Below the pieces are notes generated by a model. That model ran no database searches. It was given only the letters and a program-made list of their open reading frames with translations, and had not been told where the DNA came from. This document shows positions 54,017 to 61,188 of a stretch of DNA of 64,000 nucleotides, piece by piece (the first letter of the stretch is position 1; each line of letters opens with the position of its first letter). The translations under genes were made by a program, and so were the position numbers. The stretch is from Nocardioides kribbensis (GTDB taxonomy: Bacteria > Actinomycetota > Actinomycetes > Propionibacteriales > Nocardioidaceae): assembly GCF_015070375.1 (NCBI RefSeq), contig NZ_JADCLL010000010.1:124001-188000 (forward strand), written 5' to 3'.

Positions 54017-55174
54017 GTGAGGATCGCCGTGGCCCGCGAGACCCGACCCGGGGAGACCCGGGTCGCGCTGGTGCCCGAGCTCGTGGGCGCGCTCACCGCG
54101 CTGGGCTACGACGTGGTGGTCGAGCCGGGCGCGGGTCTGGGCGCGCTGGCCGAGGACGCCGACTACGAGGCCGCCGGTGCCACGGTCGAGGACCGCGCCG
54201 TGGAGGACGCCGACGTGGTGGTCTCGGTGCAGCCGCTGGAGCGCGCCACCGCGCGACGCCTGGCCAGCGGCTCGACCACGGTGTCGTTCCTGCCCGCGGC
54301 CCAGGAGCTCGACCTGGTCGCCGACCTGCGCGACCTGCGGATCAGCAGCTTCGCGATGGAGCTGGTGCCGCGGATCTCACGGGCCCAGTCGATGGACGCC
54401 CTGAGCTCGCAGTCGCTGGTCGCGGGCTACCGCTGCGCCGTCGTCGCCGCCGGGCTGCTGCGGCGCTTCCTGCCGCTGAACATGACCGCCGCCGGCACGG
54501 TCGAGCCCGCCCAGGTCGTCGTGCTCGGCGCGGGCGTGGCCGGCCTGCAGGCCATCGCCACCGCCAAGCGGCTCGGCGCGGTCGTGCGGGCCTACGACGT
54601 GCGACCCTCCTCCGCGGAGGAGATCGCCTCGATGGGCGCCCGCGCCATCGACCTCGACCTCCCGCCGCTGGAGGGCAGCGGCGGCTACGCACGCGAGATG
54701 GACGAGGAGCGGGCGCGGCTGCAGCGCGAGCTCCTGGCGCCCCACGTCGCCGCCGCCGACGCGCTCATCACGACCGCCGCCGTGCCCGGCCGCACCGCCC
54801 CGCTGCTGGTGACCCGCGCGATGGTCGAGGCCATGGCGCCCGGCTCCGTGGTCGTCGACCTCGCCGCCGACTCCGGCGGCAACGTCGAGGGCTCGGTGCC
54901 CGGCGAGCTGGTGCGCGTCGGCGCCGCCCAGGTCTGGGGCGGGCGCAACGTGCCGGCCCAGATGCCCCAGCCGGCCTCGCGCCTCTACGCCCAGAACGTC
55001 GTCAACCTGGTGGCCCTGATGACCCGCCCGGCCACCGCCGATGCGCCCGCGACCCTCGCCCCCGACCTCGCCGACGAGGTGCTCGACGCGGCCTGCGTCA
55101 CCCACGACGGCGTGGTGCGCCACGGTCCCACCCGCGCCCTGCTCGAGGGCCCGTCCTCCGGAGGAGCACCGTGA
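54017..55174 (+). CDS. pntAA: NAD(P) transhydrogenase subunit alpha part 1
   Basis: The 385-residue soluble NAD(H)-binding domain I of proton-translocating transhydrogenase is related to alanine dehydrogenase. Motifs: IAVARETRPGETRVALVP (2-19), the RQD-loop region SRAQSMDALSSQSLVAGYR (about 118-136), Rossmann VVVLGAGVAGLQAIATAKRLGAVVRAYDVRP (about 167-197) and VDLAADSGGNVEGSVPG. The enzyme uses the proton gradient to drive hydride from NADH to NADP+, making NADPH. GTG start, leaderless (TACGTT). First of three overlapping genes; the split alpha subunit is usual outside enterobacteria. Confidence 0.95.
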   Translation: MRIAVARETRPGETRVALVPELVGALTALGYDVVVEPGAGLGALAEDADYEAAGATVEDRAVEDADVVVSVQPLERATARRLASGSTTVSFLPAAQELDLVADLRDLRISSFAMELVPRISRAQSMDALSSQSLVAGYRCAVVAAGLLRRFLPLNMTAAGTVEPAQVVVLGAGVAGLQAIATAKRLGAVVRAYDVRPSSAEEIASMGARAIDLDLPPLEGSGGYAREMDEERARLQRELLAPHVAAADALITTAAVPGRTAPLLVTRAMVEAMAPGSVVVDLAADSGGNVEGSVPGELVRVGAAQVWGGRNVPAQMPQPASRLYAQNVVNLVALMTRPATADAPATLAPDLADEVLDAACVTHDGVVRHGPTRALLEGPSSGGAP

Positions 55175-55506
55175 CCGACGACCCGATCGTGTGGCTGACC
55201 GTCTTCGTGCTCAGCGTCTTCGTCGGCATCGAGGTCGTCGGCAAGGTCTCCTCGACCCTCCACACCCCGCTGATGTCCGGCGCCAACGCCATCCACGGCG
55301 TCATCCTGCTGGGCGCGGTGCTCGTCACCGGCACCTCTGAGAGCACCCTGGGACTCGTCGTGGGCCTGGTCGCGGTGGTGCTCGCCACCGTCAACATGGT
55401 CGGCGGCTTCGTGGTCACCGACCGCATGCTGCAGATGTTCGTGCGCCGCCGTCCCGGTCCCGGGTCGCAGGCGCCGGACGCCCCCCGGCGCGGGGGCCGG
55501 GCGTGA
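55171..55506 (+). CDS. pntAB: NAD(P) transhydrogenase subunit alpha part 2
   Basis: The 111-residue membrane part has three helices: WLTVFVLSVFVGIEVVGKVSS, SGANAIHGVILLGAVLV and LVVGLVAVVLATVNMVGGFVVTDRML. The THTPLMSG-like turn (STLHTPLMSGANAIHG) before helix 2 is the family hallmark. The GTG at 55171 overlaps the pntAA stop (GTGA), with GAGGAG just upstream. It contributes to the proton channel with PntB. The basic Pro/Arg tail after residue 90 is variable. Confidence 0.94.
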   Translation: MTDDPIVWLTVFVLSVFVGIEVVGKVSSTLHTPLMSGANAIHGVILLGAVLVTGTSESTLGLVVGLVAVVLATVNMVGGFVVTDRMLQMFVRRRPGPGSQAPDAPRRGGRA

Positions 55507-56906
55507 GCACCGCGGCCGAGCTGGTCTACCTGCTCTGCGCGGTCGGCTTCATCCTCGCCCTCAAGGGCCTCTCGGGGCCGCGTACGGCGCGCGCCGGCAA
55601 CCTGGTCGGCGCCGCGGCTGCCGTGGTGGCCGTGGCGGTGCCCTTCGTCGACTCCGGGGTGCCCGGCGGCCTCGACCACGTGCCGCTCATCCTGGCCGCG
55701 GTCGCGCTCGGCTCCGTGGTGGGCGTGGTCGGGGCCCGGCGGGTGCAGATGACCCAGATGCCGCAGATGGTGGCCCTCTTCAACGGCGTCGGCGGCGGCG
55801 CGGCCGCGCTCGTGGCGCTCCTGGAGCTCGACCACCAGGCCGCCCTGGCGGCCACCGCCCCCGGGTCGACGGGGTGGTTCGACGTCGCCGCCACCGTCTT
55901 CACCGTCGTGGTCGGCTCGGTCTCGCTGGCCGGCTCCGTGGTCACCTTCGCCAAGCTCCAGGAGCTGATGACCTCCCGCCCCGTGCTCTTCCCCGGCCTC
56001 CCGGTGGTCTTCGCGGTCGGGCTGGTCGCCGCCGTGGTGCTCGCCGTGCTGTGCGTGCGCGACCCCTCGGTCGGCCTCGGGATCGGCCTGGGCGTGCTCG
56101 GGCTCGCGCTCGGCGTGCTGCTGGTGCTGCCGGTCGGCGGGGCCGACGTACCGATCGTGATCTCGCTGCTCAACGCCTTCACCGGCCTGAGCGTCGCCGC
56201 CGGCGGCTACGTGCTGGCCAACACCACCCTGCTGGTGGCCGGAACCCTCGTCGGGGCCTCCGGCACCTTCCTCACCCTGCTCATGGCCCGGGCGATGGGC
56301 CGCTCCACCGCCCACGTGCTCTTCGGCGCCCTGCGCGGCGGCTCCACCCTCGGCGCGGGCGAGGCCTCCGACCGGCCCGTGCGCAGCGCCGGGCCCGCCG
56401 ACGTCGCGATCCTGCTGGCCTACGCCGAGCGCGTCATCGTCGTGCCCGGCTACGGCCTCGCCGTCGCCCAGGCCCAGCACACCCTGCGCGAGCTCGTCGA
56501 CGTGCTCGGCGCGCGCGGCACCCGCGTCGACTACGCCATCCACCCCGTCGCGGGGCGCATGCCGGGCCACATGAACGTGCTGCTCGCCGAGGCCCAGGTG
56601 CCCTACGAGCAGCTGGTCGAGATGGACGACATCAACGCCGACTTCCGCGAGACCGACGTCGTGCTCGTCGTCGGCGCCAACGACGTGGTCAACCCCGCCG
56701 CCCGCACCACCCCGTCGGCGCCGATCTACGGCATGCCGATCCTCGACGTCGACCAGGCCCGCCAGGTCGTCTTCCTCAAGCGCTCGATGCGCCCCGGCTT
56801 CGCCGGCATCGAGAACGACCTGCTCCACGAGCCGACCACCACGCTGCTCTTCGGCGACGCCAAGGACTCCCTGACCAGGCTGCTCGCGGCCCTCAAGGCG
56901 CTCTGA
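55503..56906 (+). CDS. pntB: NAD(P) transhydrogenase subunit beta
   Basis: The 467-residue product combines about nine membrane helices (1-270) with the NADP(H)-binding domain III (about 290-467). Domain motifs: VQMTQMPQMVALFNGVGGGAAAL, VIVVPGYGLAVAQAQHTLREL, YAIHPVAGRMPGHMNVLLAEA, VLVVGANDVVNPAA and VVFLKRSMRPGFAGIENDL. These bind NADP(H) and control the proton gate. The GTG at 55503 overlaps the pntAB stop (GTGA). It ends the operon; ohr follows after 71 bp. Confidence 0.95.
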   Translation: MSTAAELVYLLCAVGFILALKGLSGPRTARAGNLVGAAAAVVAVAVPFVDSGVPGGLDHVPLILAAVALGSVVGVVGARRVQMTQMPQMVALFNGVGGGAAALVALLELDHQAALAATAPGSTGWFDVAATVFTVVVGSVSLAGSVVTFAKLQELMTSRPVLFPGLPVVFAVGLVAAVVLAVLCVRDPSVGLGIGLGVLGLALGVLLVLPVGGADVPIVISLLNAFTGLSVAAGGYVLANTTLLVAGTLVGASGTFLTLLMARAMGRSTAHVLFGALRGGSTLGAGEASDRPVRSAGPADVAILLAYAERVIVVPGYGLAVAQAQHTLRELVDVLGARGTRVDYAIHPVAGRMPGHMNVLLAEAQVPYEQLVEMDDINADFRETDVVLVVGANDVVNPAARTTPSAPIYGMPILDVDQARQVVFLKRSMRPGFAGIENDLLHEPTTTLLFGDAKDSLTRLLAALKAL

Positions 56907-56977
56907 GCGACTCCCACATCGCGAGACGTGGTGCGCGGTCGGGGAAGAGACCGCGGGGGCGACCTGTTGGAGCGGGC

Positions 56978-57409
56978 ATGACCAACACACCGGAGAAGAT
57001 CGTCTACACCGCCCGCGCCTCCGTCACCGGCGGCCGCCAGGGTCGCGCGACCTCGGAGGACGGCGTCCTCGACCTCAGCCTCACCGCCCCCAAGGAGGTC
57101 GGTGGGCCCGGCACCGGCACCAACCCCGAGCAGCTCTTCGCCGTCGGCTACGGCGCCTGCTTCCAGGGCGCGCTGACCATGGTCGCCAAGGCCCACGGCG
57201 TCGACGCCTCGGGCTCGCAGCTCGAGATCGCCGTCGGCTTCGGCCCCGAGGGCGACTCCTACGCCATCACCGCCGACATCGAGGTGACCATCCCCGGCGT
57301 CGACGACGCCAAGGCCCAGGAGCTCGTCGAGGCCGCCCACCAGGTGTGCCCCTACTCCAAGGCCACCCGCGGCAACGTGCCCGTCACCGTGGTCGGCAAG
57401 GGCGCCTGA
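56978..57409 (+). CDS. ohr: Organic hydroperoxide resistance protein (Ohr, OsmC family)
   Basis: The 143-residue product is a thiol peroxidase that detoxifies organic and fatty-acid hydroperoxides. It has the two reactive cysteines: Cys61 in VGYGACFQGAL and the resolving Cys in HQVCPYSKATRGNVPV (about 124). The opening KIVYTARASVTGGRQGRATSEDGVLDL with the catalytic Arg is standard. The ATG at 56978 has GGAG at 56969-56972. It may be expressed partly by read-through from pntB, which would link NADPH supply to peroxide defence, but no OhrR gene is nearby. Confidence 0.95.
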   Translation: MTNTPEKIVYTARASVTGGRQGRATSEDGVLDLSLTAPKEVGGPGTGTNPEQLFAVGYGACFQGALTMVAKAHGVDASGSQLEIAVGFGPEGDSYAITADIEVTIPGVDDAKAQELVEAAHQVCPYSKATRGNVPVTVVGKGA

Positions 57410-57450
57410 CCCTCAGGACCGGACCCACTCCCGCCGCCTCGCGGGACCTC

Positions 57451-57486
57451 GCACGAGCCGCTGCCCTCCGGGGTGGCGGCTCGTGC
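57451..57486 (+). terminator. Hairpin terminator after ohr
   Basis: GCACGAGCCGC (57451-57461) pairs perfectly with GCGGCTCGTGC (57476-57486). Confidence 0.85.
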
Positions 57487-57507
57487 CGTCTCCCGGTGGT
57501 GGCCGGT

Positions 57508-57592
57508 GGTGCCGGGTGGCGGGGGGTGCCGGGTGGCGGGGGGTGCCGGCTGACGGGGGGTGCCGGCTGACGGGCGGTGCCGGGTGGCGCGG
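57508..57592. repeat. 17-bp direct tandem repeat, five copies
   Basis: Units starting GGTGCCG occur at 57508, 57525, 57542, 57559 and 57576, exactly 17 bp apart, between the convergent ohr and upp genes. Confidence 0.85.
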
Positions 57593-57621
57593 TCAGGCGT
57601 GCGCCGTCCTGGGCGCCCGGG

Positions 57622-58263
57622 TCAGTGGGCCACGCCGTACAGCCGGTCGCCGGCGTCGCCGAGCCCGGGCACGATGTAGCCGTTCTCGTCGAGGCGCTCG
57701 TCCATCGCCGCGGTGACGACGGTGACCGGCACGCCGATGTCCTCGAGCTCCTGCTCCAGGCGCGCGCAGCCCTCGGGGGCGGCCAGCAGGCAGATCGCGG
57801 TGATGTGGTCGGCGCCGCGGTCGGTGAGGAAGCGGATGGCCGCGGCGAGCGTGCCGCCGGTGGCCAGCATCGGGTCGAGCACGTAGCACTGGCGCCCCGA
57901 GAGGTCCTCGGGCAGGCGCTCGGCGTAGGTGGAGGCCTCGAGGGTCTCCTCGTTGCGCACCATGCCCAGGAATCCGACCTCGGCCGTCGGCAGCAGCCGC
58001 ATCATGCCGTCGAGCATGCCGAGACCGGCGCGCAGGATCGGCACCACGAGCGGCTTGGGGGAGGCCAGGCGGACCCCGGTGGCGGCCGAGACGGGCGTGC
58101 GGATCTCGACGGTCGCGACGCGCACGTCGCGGGTGGCCTCGTAGGCCAGCAGCGTCACCAGCTCGTCGGCCAGGGCGCGGAAGGTCGGGGAGTCGGTGCG
58201 CTCGTCGCGCAGCGTGGTGAGCTTGTGGGTGACGAGCGGGTGGTCCACGACGTGGGTGCGCAT
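57622..58263 (-). CDS. upp: Uracil phosphoribosyltransferase
   Basis: The 213-residue product salvages uracil to UMP using PRPP. Motifs: VVDHPLVTHKLTTLRDERTDSPTFRALADEL (5-35), VVPILRAGLGMLDGMMRLLP, the PRPP loop CYVLDPMLATGGTLAAAI (about 125-142) and GYIVPGLGDAGDRLYG near the end with the uracil-binding residues. The ATG at 58261-58263 lies 7 nt after a minus-strand TAGGGT hexamer, so it is leaderless. It is divergent from the TadA-associated gene, 205 bp apart. Confidence 0.96.
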   Translation of the reverse strand: MRTHVVDHPLVTHKLTTLRDERTDSPTFRALADELVTLLAYEATRDVRVATVEIRTPVSAATGVRLASPKPLVVPILRAGLGMLDGMMRLLPTAEVGFLGMVRNEETLEASTYAERLPEDLSGRQCYVLDPMLATGGTLAAAIRFLTDRGADHITAICLLAAPEGCARLEQELEDIGVPVTVVTAAMDERLDENGYIVPGLGDAGDRLYGVAH

Positions 58264-58270
58264 GCGCGAA

Positions 58271-58276
58271 ACCCTA
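58271..58276 (-). promoter_or_regulatory. -10 hexamer of the upp leaderless promoter (TAGGGT)
   Basis: Read on the minus strand, TAGGGT ends 7 nt before the upp ATG. Confidence 0.62.
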
Positions 58277-58468
58277 GGGCACGCCGACGGCGCCGGCTCA
58301 GCCGTCGGTCAAGCCCGTCACGCAGGGGTGGCCCCGGCCACCCCGGTCTGTCACGCTGGGGTCGGGCCACCTCCGGCGACCCGCACCACGCCAGTCACCA
58401 CCCGGTCATCCCTCGGGCACCACCCGGGCGCCGACCGGGGCCACGGACGCAGCGGACGGGAGAGCACC

Positions 58469-58954
58469 GTGAGCGAGCAGATCGACGCGGTCGACTTCGC
58501 GGTGGCGGCCTACCGCGAGCAGGGCCGCTGGAGCGTCCAGGAGATCACCCACCACCACCTCGACGACGTCGAGACCCTGGCCGAGGCGCTGCGCCGCCTG
58601 CCCGGCGAGGGCGGCGCGATCGGCATGGTGGCCGTCGACGAGGACTGGTTCCTGCTGCTCCGGGTCGCCGGCACGTCGGTGCGCCTGCTGCTCTCCGACG
58701 TCACCGCCGCCGACGACTGGGACCTCGCCGACTCCGCGCTGGAGCACCTCGGCCTGCCCGACCTCGGCGACGACGACGAGCAGGTGCCCGCCGGCGACCT
58801 CGGCCTGCTCGCCGACCTCGGCATGCACGAGCTCGACCTGGGGGTGCTGCTCGACGACGTCGACCTCTACCCCGACGAGATCCTCTCCGACGTCGCCCGC
58901 CGCCTCGGCTTCGGCGAGCTCTTCGACGACGTCGTCGGCATGGTCGACGTCTGA
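58469..58954 (+). CDS. tRNA adenosine deaminase-associated protein
   Basis: The 161-residue acidic protein belongs to the actinobacterial family found next to TadA: IDAVDFAVAAYREQGRWSVQEI, ALRRLPGEGGAIGMVAVDEDWFLLLRV and VGVLLDDVDLYPDEILSDVARRLGFGELFDDVV-like tail (here LGVLLDDVDLYPDEILSDVA). Its biochemical role is not established. The GTG at 58469 has GGGAG at 58458-58462. The tadA gene follows 153 bp later with its own promoter; the gap contains three copies of GCCCACTCGGCC. Confidence 0.85.
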   Translation: MSEQIDAVDFAVAAYREQGRWSVQEITHHHLDDVETLAEALRRLPGEGGAIGMVAVDEDWFLLLRVAGTSVRLLLSDVTAADDWDLADSALEHLGLPDLGDDDEQVPAGDLGLLADLGMHELDLGVLLDDVDLYPDEILSDVARRLGFGELFDDVVGMVDV

Positions 58955-59095
58955 CCCACCCCGGCGTACGCCGCCCCGCGCCCACTCGGCCCCGCCGCCG
59001 CCCACTCGGCCCGCCGCCGCCCGCGCCGCCCCGGACACGCGGCCTGCCCCGCGCCGCCCCGCGCCCACTCGGCCGCGCGCGGTCGGACGACCCGG

Positions 59096-59101
59096 CATGA
59101 T
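59096..59101 (+). promoter_or_regulatory. -10 hexamer of the tadA leaderless promoter (CATGAT)
   Basis: CATGAT ends 6 nt before the ATG at 59108. Confidence 0.5.
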
Positions 59102-59107
59102 GCCGCC

Positions 59108-59584
59108 ATGACCTCCTCGCCGGCCGCCCGCACCGCGTGGGAGCCCGCCATGCGCGAGGCCCTGGCCGAGGCCCGGGCAGCGCTGGGCACCGGCGACGTG
59201 CCGATCGGCGCGGTGGTCGTCGACGGTGACGGCGCCGTCCTAGGGCGGGGCCGCAACGTGCGCGAGGCCGAGGCCGACCCGACCGGCCACGCCGAGGTGG
59301 TCGCGCTGCGCGCGGCCGCCCGCGCCCGCGGGGAGTGGCGCCTCGACGGCTGCACCCTCGTGGTCACCCTCGAGCCGTGCACGATGTGCGCCGGCGCCGC
59401 CGTGCTCAGCCGGGTCGACCGCGTCGTGCTCGGAGCCTGGGACGACAAGGCCGGCGCCGTCGGCAGCCTCTGGGACGTCGTGCGCGACCGCCGGCTCAAC
59501 CACCGCCCCGAGGTCGTCGCCGGCGTGCTCGCCCCCGACTCCGCCGCCCTGCTCGAGGACTTCTTCCGCGCCCACCGCGCCTGA
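59108..59584 (+). CDS. tadA: tRNA-specific adenosine deaminase
   Basis: The 158-residue zinc deaminase converts A34 of tRNA-Arg(ACG) to inosine. It has the zinc/catalytic motif TGHAEVVALR (HAE, about 58-60) and EPCTMCAGAAVLSRVDRVVLGA (PCxxC, about 88-92), plus PIGAVVVDGDG. The length fits TadA. The ATG at 59108 follows CATGAT by 6 nt. No tRNA gene was found downstream; instead the next 358 bp holds two 88-bp repeats. Confidence 0.94.
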   Translation: MTSSPAARTAWEPAMREALAEARAALGTGDVPIGAVVVDGDGAVLGRGRNVREAEADPTGHAEVVALRAAARARGEWRLDGCTLVVTLEPCTMCAGAAVLSRVDRVVLGAWDDKAGAVGSLWDVVRDRRLNHRPEVVAGVLAPDSAALLEDFFRAHRA

Positions 59585-59672
59585 CCTCCCGCGCCCGGCT
59601 CCCGCGCCTGACACCCGCGCCCGACCGCGGCGCCTCACCCGCGCGCCTCCGGCCTGTCCCTCCCGCCCCGCC

Positions 59673-59760
59673 CGTCACACCGGTCGGCCCACCCCCGCAC
59701 CTGTCGGCCCACGCACGGGCCGACCGGTGCGGGTTTCGCCAGCCGGCCGGTGAAACCCGC
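59673..59760. repeat. 88-bp double-hairpin intergenic element, copy C
   Basis: It starts CGTCACACCGGTCGGCCC and ends GGTGAAACCCGC. The second hairpin is GGGTTTCGCCAGCC / GGCCGGTGAAACCC. Same length as copies A, B and D. Confidence 0.87.
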
Positions 59761-59838
59761 GCCGCGGCGTACTCGTCCCGACGCCGTGGCGACCACTGCG
59801 CCCGGCTCCGGACTCGGCGCCGTCCCTCCCGCCCCGCC

Positions 59839-59926
59839 CGTCACACCGGTCGGCCCACCCCCGCACCTGTCGGCCCACGCACGGGCCGACCAGTGCGGGT
59901 TTCGCCAGCCGGCTGGCGAAACCCGC
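59839..59926. repeat. 88-bp double-hairpin intergenic element, copy D
   Basis: The second hairpin is perfect here: GGGTTTCGCCAGCC directly abuts GGCTGGCGAAACCC (14-bp arms). The first is CCCGCAC..GTCGGCCC / GGGCCGAC..GTGCGGG. It lies 16 bp past the lacI stop. Confidence 0.87.
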
Positions 59927-59942
59927 AGACGGCCCGACCCCC

Positions 59943-60965
59943 CTACCCCGTCGTCGACGCCCGGGCGACCAGCTCGGGGGTGAAGAGCACCTGGCGGTGG
60001 GTGTGGGCCTGGTCGGTGGCCTCGGCGAGGACCAGGGCGGCGGCGGTGCGACCGAGCTCCTGGCGGGGCTGACGCACGGAGGTGAGGGGCACGGCGGCGG
60101 CGGCGGCGAACTCGATGTCGTCGTAGCCGACGATGGCGAGCTGCTCGGGCACCCGGGTGCCCGAGCCGATGGCCTGCTGCAGCAGGCCGAGGGCGAGCAG
60201 GTCGTTGGCGCAGAAGGCGGCGGTGGGGCGACGGCGGGCGGGGAGCCCGGCGAGGCGCTGGCCGGCCTCGCGGCCCTCGCGCACGTCGAGGGCGGCGGTG
60301 GTGACGACGAGCAGGTCGTCCTCGGGGCGGCCGGCCTCGGCCCAGGCGCGCCGCGCGCCGGCGAGCCGCTCGCGCACCTGGCCGAGGGTGGCGGGCCCGC
60401 CGATGAAGGCGATCCGCTCGTGGCCGAGGTCGAGCAGGTGCTCGACGGCGATGCGGCCGCCGAGCTCGTCGTCGACGGAGACCGAGCACAGCGAGGCGTC
60501 GGGGCGGGTGCGGTCGACGATGACCACGGGGGTCCCGCGGCGCACGAGGTCGTCGAGCGTGGCGGAGTGGGGGTCGACGGGGGTGACCAGCACGCCCTGC
60601 ACCCGCTGCTGCTCCAGCAGCGTGAGGTGGGCGGCCTCGCGGTCGGCGCGGTTGGCGCTGTTGCAGAGCACCACGGTGAGGTCGACGTCCTCGGCGGCGA
60701 CCTCGATGCCCTGGGCCACGTCGGTGAAGAAGGGGTTGCCGGCGTCGAGCATGACGTAGGCCAGCGTCCGGCTGGTGCCCGCGCGCAGCTGGCGCGCCGA
60801 CTCGTTGCGCACGAAGCCGAGCTCGCGCATGGCGTCCTGCACGCGGGCGCGGGTGGCGGGGCTGACCCGGTCGGGGCGGTTGAGCACGTTGCTGACCGTG
60901 CCGAGGGAGACCCCGGCCGCCGCGGCGACGTCCTTGACCGAGGCGCTGCGCGCAGCGTCGCTCAC
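59943..60965 (-). CDS. LacI-family sugar-responsive repressor
   Basis: The 340-residue product has an N-terminal LacI helix-turn-helix (SVKDVAAAAGVSLGTVSNVLNRPDRVSPATRARVQDAMRELGFVRN, about 9-54), hinge SARQLRAGTSRTLAYV and a periplasmic-binding-protein-like effector domain ending in LAIVGYDDIEFAAAAAVPLTSVRQPRQELGRTAA. It is divergent from a CUT2 sugar ABC operon and probably represses it and itself. A TTGAAAC half-site overlaps its own promoter and TTGAAACCTTTCAA lies at the operon start. GTG start at 60963-60965. The effector is a sugar that cannot be named; rhamnose is suggested by the transporter type. Confidence 0.92.
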   Translation of the reverse strand: MSDAARSASVKDVAAAAGVSLGTVSNVLNRPDRVSPATRARVQDAMRELGFVRNESARQLRAGTSRTLAYVMLDAGNPFFTDVAQGIEVAAEDVDLTVVLCNSANRADREAAHLTLLEQQRVQGVLVTPVDPHSATLDDLVRRGTPVVIVDRTRPDASLCSVSVDDELGGRIAVEHLLDLGHERIAFIGGPATLGQVRERLAGARRAWAEAGRPEDDLLVVTTAALDVREGREAGQRLAGLPARRRPTAAFCANDLLALGLLQQAIGSGTRVPEQLAIVGYDDIEFAAAAAVPLTSVRQPRQELGRTAAALVLAEATDQAHTHRQVLFTPELVARASTTG

Positions 60966-61009
60966 ACCATCACCCCTGCCTGCTCCTGCGGGTGGTCTGG
61001 ACCCGCTGC

Positions 61010-61032
61010 TTGAAACGATCTAGGGCAGCCTA
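61010..61032 (-). promoter_or_regulatory. lacI promoter with overlapping operator half-site
   Basis: On the minus strand TAGGCT (61032-61027) is a -10 hexamer. TTGAAACGATCTAG (61010-61023) overlaps the expected start point and matches the left arm of the operator at 61141. Confidence 0.5.
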
Positions 61033-61098
61033 GTGCGCCGACGATCCTGTGTCCGTGTCCGCTGACCGGACTTTTCTCCCCGAATTACGGGAGAGCGC

Positions 61099-61128
61099 TT
61101 GACGGCTGTGACAGCAGTCACCTACGGT
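61099..61128 (+). promoter_or_regulatory. Promoter of the sugar ABC operon
   Basis: TTGACG (61099-61104), 18 nt, TACGGT (61123-61128): a good sigma-70-type promoter with its start near 61135. Confidence 0.68.
61107..61122. promoter_or_regulatory. CRP-like site inside the ABC operon promoter
   Basis: TGTGACAGCAGTCACC matches TGTGA-N6-TCACA except the final base. It lies between the -35 and -10, where a bound factor would block the promoter. Confidence 0.45.
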
Positions 61129-61140
61129 CTGGACACCGGA

Positions 61141-61154
61141 TTGAAACCTTTCAA
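61141..61154. promoter_or_regulatory. LacI operator at the start of the ABC operon (TTGAAACCTTTCAA)
   Basis: The 6-bp arms TTGAAA and TTTCAA are perfect around a CC centre, placed about +6 to +19, a classic roadblock position for the adjacent LacI protein. Confidence 0.65.
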
Positions 61155-61188
61155 AACAGATGGTCCGGACGACGGAAGTGAGGAAACC

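Larger units (their letters stand above)
59585..59942. repeat. Repeat-filled gap between tadA and lacI
   Basis: This 358-bp region has no convincing gene. Two copies of the 88-bp element dominate it, each preceded by the same GTCCCTCCCGCCCCGCC stretch, so a larger unit was duplicated here too. Confidence 0.8.

Noticed and set aside
58325..58344. Palindrome GGGGTGGCCCCGGCCACCCC as terminator
   Set aside because: It sits between divergent genes, where no transcript should end; it may be a regulator site but there is nothing to support one.
59585..59942. tRNA gene downstream of tadA
   Set aside because: Looked for cloverleaf arms and the T-loop GGTTCGA; only the 88-bp repeats and GC-rich filler are present.
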